Shown here piece by piece: positions 7,908-13,900 of a stretch of DNA of 18,914 nucleotides; within the stretch, counting starts at the first letter, position 1, and the number at the start of each line of letters is the position of its first letter. The notes under the pieces are model-generated. The model was not told where the DNA came from, ran no database searches, and worked only from the letters and a program-made list of their open reading frames with translations. A program made the translations under genes and the position numbers. The stretch is taken from the NCBI GenBank assembly GCA_035371905.1, contig DAORXQ010000025.1:1-18914 (forward strand), given 5' to 3'. The DNA comes from a bacterium. Lineage in GTDB: Bacteria; Ratteibacteria; UBA8468; B48-G9; JAFGKM01.

Positions 7908-8092
7908 TTCTGATTTTTTTCAATATCTTTTTCCCATGCATAACTTGTTTTACAGTGGGATTTTTCTCTTTTTTTGAGAACGATGTAAATCTTTTTCAAA
8001 AATTTCAGCGCTTCCTCTTTGTTATTATCAAGAACAATTCTGGTAATATAAACTATATCTTTTTCTTCAAATTCAATAACCTCTTTTCTCAT
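7904..8092 (-). CDS. Small uncharacterised protein, 62 residues
   Basis: I do not recognise this protein. It has 62 residues, with an acidic N-terminal third, a helix around residues 24-42 (NKEEALKFLKKIYIVLKK) and a basic tail with a single Cys47. There is no signal peptide or membrane segment. The support for a real gene is positional: its start overlaps the TlpA-like stop (ATGA) and its own stop overlaps the next start (ATGA), with no free bases on either side. The long plus-strand frame over the same bases is low-complexity Phe-rich sequence and is a shadow. Confidence 0.65.
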   Translation of the reverse strand: MRKEVIEFEEKDIVYITRIVLDNNKEEALKFLKKIYIVLKKREKSHCKTSYAWEKDIEKNQK

Positions 8093-8610
8093 ATTAAATT
8101 GAGTTCTTTTAATTTTTTCTTTATTTCATCAGCTTTCATATAATTTGATTTAAACACAACTTCACCATTTTTGTTAATAAAGATTAAACACGGGTCTTTC
8201 AATGTTTTCAAATATTCTGCATAATTTTTAATTATATCAAGATTATAGTCATCAAGGTCATTTCCTACATACCATTTTATTCCCTTTTCTTCAACCCAGA
8301 TTTTCAAATCTGTTGTTGAACAACTTGAAAGAGTTATGCCAATAATTGTTAAATTTCCGTCTTTACATTTTTTGCCCTTACACATTTCATTACATATTTT
8401 TTTGAGTTCTTCAATCTGGTTTAAAGTACCTGGAGCAGTTCTTCCGCCACAATAAATTTTGAAGAAATTAAGAACAACAATTTTACCTTTGAATTGAGAA
8501 AGAGAAAAAGTTTCACCATAAGGGTCTTTTAAATTAAAATCAGGTGCTTTATTAGTTTTTGCAAAAGAGAAAAGAAAAAAAAGAGTAAAAAGTATAATTA
8601 GTTTTTTCAT
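8089..8610 (-). CDS. TlpA/AhpC-like thioredoxin-fold protein, exported
   Basis: A 173-residue thioredoxin-fold protein with an N-terminal hydrophobic signal or anchor (residues 3-17), so it acts outside the cytoplasmic membrane. The fold is shown by APDFNLKDPYGETFSLSQF, the strand KIVVLNFF, the cis-Pro region (P140, followed by C141) and FINKNGEVVFK. The active site reads Y-C54-G-G-R rather than WCxxC, so the resolving Cys is missing at the usual place. Extra cysteines at 73, 77, 82, 97 and 141 might replace it. Its ribosome binding site GGAGG is formed by the last codons of ccdA (GGKK), and the genes overlap by four bases. CcdA upstream is the natural electron donor for such a protein. Confidence 0.85.
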   Translation of the reverse strand: MKKLIILFTLFFLFSFAKTNKAPDFNLKDPYGETFSLSQFKGKIVVLNFFKIYCGGRTAPGTLNQIEELKKICNEMCKGKKCKDGNLTIIGITLSSCSTTDLKIWVEEKGIKWYVGNDLDDYNLDIIKNYAEYLKTLKDPCLIFINKNGEVVFKSNYMKADEIKKKLKELNLI

Positions 8611-9311
8611 TTTTTGCCTCCAATTAATGTATTAATTTTAGGTCCATAAACTATAAAAAGAATTCCAAACAAAATTATAATAATTCCGAATATCTTTATA
8701 ATCAAATCGCCTTTTCTTGCTGTCTTTTTTGTTATGTTTGTCCTTACCGTACCGGATAAAGCAGAAAGAGGAATAACAGGAAATCCATGTCCGAGTCCAA
8801 AAAGAAAAAGCAAAAATCCACCTTTTAATATACTTATTTCCTGAGCCATAACTAAAATAGCAACAGGCATAATTAAAGAAGTAGCACAGGGAGCCCATCC
8901 GAGAGAGAAAAGTATTCCAAATAAAAATGATGTTAAAAGTTTTGAATATTTGTTTAAAGATAAAATTGAAAAACCAAATCTCTGAAAAAAATTCAATGAC
9001 CCTGATGTTTTCTTTTTTTTAAAAATACCAAGATTTAGAAGTCCAAAAAATATCAGAAGGATTCCTGAGATTAAATAAAAATAATGAGAAAATTTTAAAA
9101 GTTGTCCAATTTTAGAGATAAATATACCAAGTATGAAAAATACAAGAGACATACCGAGGGTAAAAAAAATCCCTATATATATTCCGTTTTTTATACTTTC
9201 TTCCTCGCTTATTATAAAAGACAAAACAGCAATTAATATCGCAATAGAGCAGGGTGATAAACATGTAATAATTCCAAGTATAAAACTGCCAATATAACTT
9301 ATATTTTCCAT
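8607..9311 (-). CDS. ccdA: CcdA/DsbD-type thiol electron transporter
   Basis: Membrane protein that moves reducing equivalents from cytoplasmic thioredoxin to periplasmic thiol proteins. It has 234 residues and six or so membrane helices. The two redox cysteines of the family are at C21 (in CLSPCS) and C142 (in GWAPCAT), one in each half of the inverted repeat; C17 is an extra Cys near the first. GLGHGFPV in the fifth helix is also typical. AAGGAG lies about 18 bases before the chosen ATG. The gene lies between a ferredoxin and the exported TlpA-like protein, which matches a role in feeding electrons across the membrane. Cytochrome c maturation genes are not present, so the target is more likely the operon's own TlpA-like protein. 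Confidence 0.9.
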   Translation of the reverse strand: MENISYIGSFILGIITCLSPCSIAILIAVLSFIISEEESIKNGIYIGIFFTLGMSLVFFILGIFISKIGQLLKFSHYFYLISGILLIFFGLLNLGIFKKKKTSGSLNFFQRFGFSILSLNKYSKLLTSFLFGILFSLGWAPCATSLIMPVAILVMAQEISILKGGFLLFLFGLGHGFPVIPLSALSGTVRTNITKKTARKGDLIIKIFGIIIILFGILFIVYGPKINTLIGGKK

Positions 9312-9318
9312 ATCATAA

Positions 9319-9576
9319 TTATTTCTCCTTTTCTAACATTTTTTTTATATCTGACATTTTCGGAAAACTGATTGCTTCTCCATTACATAGGTTTGCACAG
9401 GCAGAACATCCAACCACGCAATTGTATGGATTTTTAACTATGGGTTTATTCTTTTCTTCATCCCATTCATAAACACCATTTTTACAGAAGTTATAGCATT
9501 CCTTACAACCAATACATTTTTCATAATCAACAGTAGGAAACCATGGTATCTTTTCTCTTGGTATATTTTTAAACAT
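9319..9576 (-). CDS. Dicluster [4Fe-4S] ferredoxin, eight cysteines
   Basis: An 85-residue soluble electron carrier. Cysteines are C21-x2-C24-x2-C27-x3-C31 and C53-x3-C57-x2-C60-x3-C64, enough for two [4Fe-4S] clusters. Neither set ends in the usual CP; Lys and Asn follow instead. I chose the ATG at 9576 over the one at 9597, because AGGGAGG (9582-9588) lies five bases before it and because the protein then begins like its paralogue upstream. The start lies eight bases inside the preceding ferredoxin gene. It shares PR-KI-WFP, DY-KC, PY-C-VG and AISFP with that neighbour, so the two are tandem duplicates. Confidence 0.9.
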   Translation of the reverse strand: MFKNIPREKIPWFPTVDYEKCIGCKECYNFCKNGVYEWDEEKNKPIVKNPYNCVVGCSACANLCNGEAISFPKMSDIKKMLEKEK

Positions 9577-9886
9577 TTTTCCCTCCCTGTTTTTCATATT
9601 TTTCTCTAACTTTTTTTAACATCATTTTTAACTCTTCTCTTGTTGGAAAACTTATTGCTCCAAATGGACACTGAAATTTACAAGATTCATCTCCGACATT
9701 ACATTCATAGGGCTGAGACACAATAACTTTTTGGTCATTTTCATTTTTTGAAAATACTTTAAATGGACAGAAATTTACACAATGATAACCGCATTCTTCG
9801 GGTTTACATTTTGAATAATCAATTTTGGGAAACCAGTCAATTTTTTTTCTTGGCAGTCCAGTATATGTACTTCTATCTTTCTCCAT
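9569..9886 (-). CDS. Ferredoxin paralogue with seven cysteines
   Basis: A 105-residue iron-sulfur protein similar along its length to the 85-residue ferredoxin that follows. Its cysteines are C27-x4-C32-x3-C36-x3-C40-Pro and C62-x6-C69-x3-C73-Pro. Aligned on CxVG, the eighth cysteine of the paralogue corresponds to D66 here. An Asp at such a place is known in some archaeal and bacterial ferredoxins to give a labile or [3Fe-4S] cluster. The extra two residues between C27 and C32 also widen the first loop. A good ribosome binding site (AAGGAG) precedes the ATG. It lies 24 bases after the HdrA-like gene. Confidence 0.88.
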   Translation of the reverse strand: MEKDRSTYTGLPRKKIDWFPKIDYSKCKPEECGYHCVNFCPFKVFSKNENDQKVIVSQPYECNVGDESCKFQCPFGAISFPTREELKMMLKKVREKYEKQGGKNV

Positions 9887-9910
9887 ATATTTTTCTCCTT
9901 TTTTGTATTT

Positions 9911-10264
9911 TCATTTTATGCTTTCAACTGCTTCCTTAACTTTTTTCATTGCTTCTTCTGTTGGCATATTTCTTAAATCAAGAGAAATAACCTGTTTATC
10001 ATAATCACCACCTGCTTCCATAAAAGCATCTTTGAACATTTTTCTCTGCATCTTAGGGTCACACGCACCAATAACATACTTAACATCCGGTTTTATATAA
10101 TCCTTAATAAATCTGTCTCCATCATCTACACAGAGTTGCGGATGAACTATAGCATACTCAACATCTAATTCATTTCTTACAAAATTTATTAAAGACCATA
10201 AATCTAAACTTTTAAACCCAGGACACTGTCCTGTACAGATACACATAATAAATCTTGGCTTCAT
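9911..10264 (-). CDS. Short HdrA-N-like cysteine protein
   Basis: A 117-residue protein resembling the N-terminal part of heterodisulfide reductase subunit A, without the FAD domain. It has C8-I-C10-TGQ-C14-P near the start, HPQLCVDDGDRFIKDYIK in the middle, VIGACDPKM at about 69-77, and a closing VISLDLRNMPTE. In HdrA proteins the matching segments are the CxC...G start, the LCS..G...I region and the ACSPRMHE region. I chose the ATG at 10264 because AGGAGG (10272-10277 on the complement) lies seven bases upstream; the longer frame to 10351 would run into the thioredoxin gene. Role: probably a Fe-S or thiol docking partner for the ferredoxins. The HdrA likeness is from motif recall. Confidence 0.8.
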   Translation of the reverse strand: MKPRFIMCICTGQCPGFKSLDLWSLINFVRNELDVEYAIVHPQLCVDDGDRFIKDYIKPDVKYVIGACDPKMQRKMFKDAFMEAGGDYDKQVISLDLRNMPTEEAMKKVKEAVESIK

Positions 10265-10280
10265 TTTAATACCTCCTTTT

Positions 10281-10514
10281 TTATTTTCTAAGTAATTTTT
10301 TGACTTCTTCTTTTGACGGAATTTTACCGGCAAAAACGACCTTTCCATCAATTACTATTGCAGGCGTTATTGTAACTTTATATTTTGGAAATTCTTTTAT
10401 ATCATAAAGATGAGAAACATTTGCTTCAATTTTTAATTCTTCCACAACTTCTCTAACAACTTTTTCTACTGCCTGACATTTTGGACATCCAGCACCAACA
10501 ATTAAAATTTCCAT
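10281..10514 (-). CDS. Small thioredoxin-like protein, CPKC active site
   Basis: A 77-residue cytoplasmic redox protein of the redox-active disulfide protein 2 type (Thioredoxin_3 family). The active site is C10-P-K-C13 in GAGCPKCQ. The cis-Pro is in VTITPAIVIDG, followed by the strand KVVFAGKIPS, which is typical of this very short family. AGGAGG precedes the ATG. It sits 13 bases after the permease gene. Proteins of this family are often seen next to DUF318 permeases. It could reduce the permease, the ArsC-like protein of the facing operon, or CcdA; the sequence does not say which. Confidence 0.93.
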   Translation of the reverse strand: MEILIVGAGCPKCQAVEKVVREVVEELKIEANVSHLYDIKEFPKYKVTITPAIVIDGKVVFAGKIPSKEEVKKLLRK

Positions 10515-10527
10515 ATCTTCCTCCTTT

Positions 10528-11574
10528 TTATTTCAATATAAAATTACCAAAAAACCATCCTACAAATGTTCCACAAAAAACAATTGTTATAACATAAACT
10601 ATTGCTTTTTTTACACCAAAAACTTTTGAAATTGCTATCCAGTTAGGTAAACTCAATCCAGGACCTGTTAAAAGTAAAGCAAGAGCAGGACCTTTTCCCA
10701 TTCCGAGTTTCATTAAAGTGTCAACAAATGGTGCTTCTGTTAGAGTTGCAAAATAAGTTGTTGCTCCAATTAAAGTTGCAAAAAAACTGCTTCTTAAACT
10801 ATTTCCACCAAGAAATCTCTCAATCCAGTTTGAAGGTAAAATTTTTCCTATAATTCCAACGATAAAAACACCGATGAGTAAAAGAGGGAAAATCATTCTG
10901 ACAAAAAATAATGTTTCTCTTAACCAATCTTTAATTTTTTCCTTTTCAATTTTTTTAAAAGCAAAAATTGCCACAAAAAGGGTAAAGATAAACCATACAA
11001 TAACTTTTTTCCAGTAAGGACCTTTTTGAACAATATAGTTTGGTGCAAGCAGGGATAAAAGTATTAAAATCAGAAGAATTAAGTAATTCCTTTCAATTAT
11101 TTTTTTTTCTGGTTCTTTTTCTAATTTTATCTCTTCTATTTTTTCTTTTCTGAAAACAAAACTCATAACACTTCCAACTACAAAAGCCATTATTAAAGCA
11201 CTTATAACTCTTGAAATGACTATCTGGCCTCCGATAATAGTTCCTGTATAAATTAAAGATAGTATATTTGATGAAGGAGCAACCCAAAGAACTATAAAAG
11301 CAGAACCAATTCCAGCGCCTGTATAATAAAGACCACTTGCAACAGGAATTACTGTACAAGAACACGCTGCAATAAGAAAACTTGAAATACCTGCAATAGA
11401 GAATGACTTTATTTTATTGACTTTTTCTCCAAGGTAATTTATTATTATTTCTTTATTTATAAAACTTACCATTCCACCTGCAAGTAAAAATGCAGGAATA
11501 AGACAGGTTAAAACATGAGTTGCAATATAATCTTTAAGTGCTAAAAATCCCCCAACAATAATTTCTTTTATCAT
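10528..11574 (-). CDS. ArsP/DUF318-family permease
   Basis: Inner-membrane permease with 348 residues and about eight to ten hydrophobic segments in two halves joined by a charged cytoplasmic loop (residues about 140-165). It belongs to the ArsP_1/DUF318 group (PF03773). The first half has AACSCTVIPVASGLYYTGAG with the Cys-Ser-Cys pair expected to bind a soft metal or metalloid. The second half has TYFATLTEAPFVDTL and LLTGPGLSLPN. Studied members export organic trivalent arsenicals (ArsP) or affect copper/zinc tolerance. The ATG has AAGGAG upstream, and the arsR stop is only one base before it. Substrate is inferred as As(III), methyl-As(III) or another thiophilic ion. Confidence 0.9.
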   Translation of the reverse strand: MIKEIIVGGFLALKDYIATHVLTCLIPAFLLAGGMVSFINKEIIINYLGEKVNKIKSFSIAGISSFLIAACSCTVIPVASGLYYTGAGIGSAFIVLWVAPSSNILSLIYTGTIIGGQIVISRVISALIMAFVVGSVMSFVFRKEKIEEIKLEKEPEKKIIERNYLILLILILLSLLAPNYIVQKGPYWKKVIVWFIFTLFVAIFAFKKIEKEKIKDWLRETLFFVRMIFPLLLIGVFIVGIIGKILPSNWIERFLGGNSLRSSFFATLIGATTYFATLTEAPFVDTLMKLGMGKGPALALLLTGPGLSLPNWIAISKVFGVKKAIVYVITIVFCGTFVGWFFGNFILK

Positions 11575-11575
11575 T

Positions 11576-11947
11576 TTATTTTCTCCTTATACCTATTACA
11601 CATTTTCCATTTTCTCTTAAATTTAATCTTTTTTTCAGGCATTCAATCTCTTCTTTAAATATATTTTCTGGGATAGAATTGATGGTATTGAGTAAAGATA
11701 GTAAAAATCTATCCTCTGATTTTGTGAGTGAATACATAACAAATTTACCTTCTCTTTTTTCTTCAACAATTCCTGCATATTTCAAAATTTTCAAGTGTTT
11801 TGATATATTTGTTTGATTTTCTTTTAAACAATCCATAATTTCACACACACATAGAGGAACTTCTGATTTCAAAAGTAATTTCACAATTTTCAACCTTGTT
11901 TTTTCTCCAACTGTCTTAAAAATTTCTGTATATTTTTCCATTTTCAT
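11576..11947 (-). CDS. arsR: ArsR/SmtB-family metal(loid)-sensing repressor
   Basis: A winged-helix dimeric repressor that leaves DNA when it binds As(III)/Sb(III) or a metal. The ELCVCDL-type sensor box is LCVCEIMDC (C33, C35, C40 from this start), next to the recognition helix NQTNISKHLKILKYAGIV. Two further cysteines, C103 and C116, lie in the C-terminal tail. I place the start at 11947 (or two codons later, 11941, giving MEKYTEIFK). The ATG at 11971 is only two bases downstream of a perfect TATAAT, so it would lie upstream of the expected transcription start. The gene heads a ten-gene operon that ends at 7374. Confidence 0.92.
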   Translation of the reverse strand: MKMEKYTEIFKTVGEKTRLKIVKLLLKSEVPLCVCEIMDCLKENQTNISKHLKILKYAGIVEEKREGKFVMYSLTKSEDRFLLSLLNTINSIPENIFKEEIECLKKRLNLRENGKCVIGIRRK

Positions 11948-11953
11948 TTTCTC

Positions 11954-11973
11954 ATATGACCATATATTCATAT
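11954..11973. promoter_or_regulatory. Candidate ArsR operator
   Basis: The inverted repeat ATATGA (11954-11959) / TCATAT (11968-11973) has an 8-base spacer. It abuts the arsR -10 box and covers the expected transcription start. ArsR-family operators are often AT-rich dyads with TGA/TCA arms in just this place. Binding by this ArsR is inferred. Confidence 0.4.
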
Positions 11974-12001
11974 ATTATAATCTACAATAAATAAATGTCA
12001 A
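11974..12001 (-). promoter_or_regulatory. arsR operon promoter
   Basis: On the minus strand TTGACA (12001-11996) is followed by 16 bases and TATAAT (11979-11974). Both hexamers match the sigma-70 consensus at every base. The start of transcription is expected near 11966-11968. It would drive arsR and the nine genes behind it, which are separated by at most 24 bases. Confidence 0.8.
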
Positions 12002-12023
12002 TACCTATAGAAAAATTGACATT
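11994..12023. repeat. 9-bp inverted repeat holding both divergent -35 boxes
   Basis: AATGTCAAT (11994-12002) and ATTGACATT (12015-12023) are exact reverse complements, 12 bases apart. Each arm contains the -35 hexamer of one of the two divergent promoters. It may be a simple result of two consensus -35 boxes with matching flanks, or a regulator site acting on both sides. Confidence 0.6.
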
Positions 12024-12044
12024 GGAAAATTTAAAGTGTAAAAT
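12016..12044 (+). promoter_or_regulatory. tRNA-Asp/thrS promoter
   Basis: TTGACA (12016-12021), a 17-base spacer and TAAAAT (12039-12044) form a near-consensus sigma-70 promoter. The expected start of transcription is near 12051, about ten bases before the tRNA. Confidence 0.75.
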
Positions 12045-12060
12045 TTATAAAGTTTAATCA

Positions 12061-12134
12061 GGGGCCGTAGTTCAGCGGACCAGAATGCCAGACTGTCGAT
12101 CTGGAGGTCGCGGGTTCGAATCCCGTCGGCCCCG
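12061..12134 (+). tRNA. tRNA-Asp (GTC)
   Basis: A 74-base cloverleaf. The acceptor stem GGGGCCG (12061-12067) pairs with CGGCCCC (12127-12133). The anticodon stem CCAGA/TCTGG encloses the loop CTGTCGA, with anticodon GTC at 12095-12097. The T arm is GCGGG-TTCGAAT-CCCGT with one wobble-type end pair. The discriminator is G12134, an identity base for Asp. CCA is not encoded. Seven T residues (12136-12142) follow the acceptor stem at once, and thrS starts 22 bases after the tRNA, so read-through into thrS and tRNA processing probably compete with partial termination. Confidence 0.96.
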
Positions 12135-12156
12135 ATTTTTTTCCAAAGGATAAAAA

Positions 12157-13875
12157 ATGGATTATAAAAAATACTGGCATACAACTTCTCATATAATGGC
12201 TCAGGCTGTTAAACGGTTATTTCCCGAAGTAAAATTAGGTACCGGTCCTGCCATTGATAAAGGTTTTTATTATGATTTTTACAGGGATAAACCATTTACT
12301 CCGGAAGATTTAGAAAAAATTGAAGAAGAGATGAGAAAGATAATTAAAGAGAATTTTGAAATAGAAAGATTTGAAAAGAACAAAAAAGAAGCAGAAGAAA
12401 TTTTAAAAAATGAGCCATTTAAACTTGAAATTCTTAAGGATATTAATAATGAGATTGTTTCTTTTTACAAGCAGGGAGAGTTTATAGATTTATGTGAAGG
12501 GCCTCATTTAAATTTTACAGGAGAGGTTAAATTTTTTAAACTGCTTTCAGTTTCGTCAACCTATTGGAGAGGAGACGAAAATAGAGAGAGTATGCAGAGA
12601 ATATATGGGATATCTTTTGAAACTAAAGAAGAACTTGATGAATTCCTGAAATTTATAGAAGAGGCAAAGGAAAGAGACCATAGGATTCTCGGGAAAAAAC
12701 TCGACCTTTTCAGTATTCATCCAGAATATGGACCCGGTCTTATCTTTTGGCATCCAAAAGGAGCAATTATAAGAAAAATTATTGAAGATTTCTGGAAAGA
12801 GGTTCATTTAAAAAATGGTTATGAACTTGTTTATACTCCACATATAGCGGATATTTCTTTATGGGAGAAATCAGGACATCTTTCTTTTTATAGTGAATAT
12901 ATGTTTCCAAGAATGGAAATTGAAAATGGTAGAATGTATCAATTGAAACCAATGAATTGTCCTTTTCATATACAGATTTATATGAGTAAAATCAGAAGTT
13001 ACAGGGACCTGCCTATTAGATGGGCTGAACTTGGAACTGTTTACAGATATGAAAAACCCGGTGTTTTACACGGATTATTGAGGGTTAGAGGTTTTACTCA
13101 AGACGATGCTCATATTTTTTGTACACCTGAACAACTTGAAGATGAGGTTTGTAAAATAATAGAACTTGTATATTTTTTTCTAAGCAGTTTTGGATTTAAG
13201 GATTACAGAGTTTTTTTGTCTACAAGGCCTGAAAAATTTGTGGGAACAGTTGAAAACTGGGAGAGAGCAACAAAAGCACTTGAAAACGCTTTAAAAACAA
13301 AGAATATAAATTATGAAATAGACCCTGGAGAAGGTGTATTTTATGGTCCAAAAATTGATATAAAAATAAAAGATTGTCTTGGAAGAGAATGGCAGTGTTC
13401 AACAATCCAAATTGATTTTAATATCCCTGAAAAATTTGAAATTAAATATATTGATAAGGATGGAAATTTTGAAACACCCATAATGATACACAGGGCAATT
13501 CTTGGTTCTCTGGAAAGATTTTTTGGAATTTTAATTGAACATTATAAAGGTAATTTTCCTTTATGGCTTGCCCCTGAACAGATAAGAATTTTACCGATTG
13601 CGGACAGGCATAACGAATTCTGTCTTAATTTGAAGAAAAAATTAGAAGAAGATTTTAGAACAGGAGTTGATTTGAGAAATGAAAAAATAAATAAGAAGAT
13701 TAAAGAAGCAGAAGACGAGAAAATCCCTTTTATGATAATTATTGGTGATAAAGAAATTAAAGAAAATAAACTTTCAGTGAGAAAGCATGGTAGTGGTATG
13801 CTTGGATATTTTACTCTGGAGGAAGTTGTAGAAATTATAAAAAAAGATATTCAATTACGAAAAAGGTTATTTTGA
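12157..13875 (+). CDS. thrS: Threonyl-tRNA synthetase without TGS domain
   Basis: Charges tRNA-Thr with threonine. It has 572 residues against about 640 in E. coli; the N-terminal TGS domain is absent and the protein begins directly at the editing domain. Editing residues are H8 and H12 (HTTSH), and C113 and H117 (CEGPH). Catalytic zinc ligands are C268 (MNCP), H319 (DDAHIF) and H444 (MIHRAILGS), with E. coli-like spacing. Motif 2 is YRYEKPGVLHGLLRVRGFTQ. The C-terminal 100 residues form the anticodon-binding domain. AAAGGA (12145-12150), six bases before the ATG, fixes the start; there is no room for a TGS domain upstream because the tRNA ends at 12134. Confidence 0.97.
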   Translation: MDYKKYWHTTSHIMAQAVKRLFPEVKLGTGPAIDKGFYYDFYRDKPFTPEDLEKIEEEMRKIIKENFEIERFEKNKKEAEEILKNEPFKLEILKDINNEIVSFYKQGEFIDLCEGPHLNFTGEVKFFKLLSVSSTYWRGDENRESMQRIYGISFETKEELDEFLKFIEEAKERDHRILGKKLDLFSIHPEYGPGLIFWHPKGAIIRKIIEDFWKEVHLKNGYELVYTPHIADISLWEKSGHLSFYSEYMFPRMEIENGRMYQLKPMNCPFHIQIYMSKIRSYRDLPIRWAELGTVYRYEKPGVLHGLLRVRGFTQDDAHIFCTPEQLEDEVCKIIELVYFFLSSFGFKDYRVFLSTRPEKFVGTVENWERATKALENALKTKNINYEIDPGEGVFYGPKIDIKIKDCLGREWQCSTIQIDFNIPEKFEIKYIDKDGNFETPIMIHRAILGSLERFFGILIEHYKGNFPLWLAPEQIRILPIADRHNEFCLNLKKKLEEDFRTGVDLRNEKINKKIKEAEDEKIPFMIIIGDKEIKENKLSVRKHGSGMLGYFTLEEVVEIIKKDIQLRKRLF

Positions 13876-13900
13876 AGTTAAAAATTCATTAATTAAAATT

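Noticed and set aside
7877..8143. 88-residue plus-strand frame rich in Phe
   Set aside because: It lies antisense to three well-supported minus-strand genes, has low complexity and no ribosome binding site.
9577..9597. Upstream ATG of the 85-residue ferredoxin
   Set aside because: It lacks a good ribosome binding site and would cover the AGGGAGG that serves the ATG at 9576.
10265..10351. Longer N-terminus of the HdrA-like gene
   Set aside because: It would overlap the thioredoxin gene by 71 bases and adds a Lys-rich out-of-family stretch; AGGAGG supports 10264.
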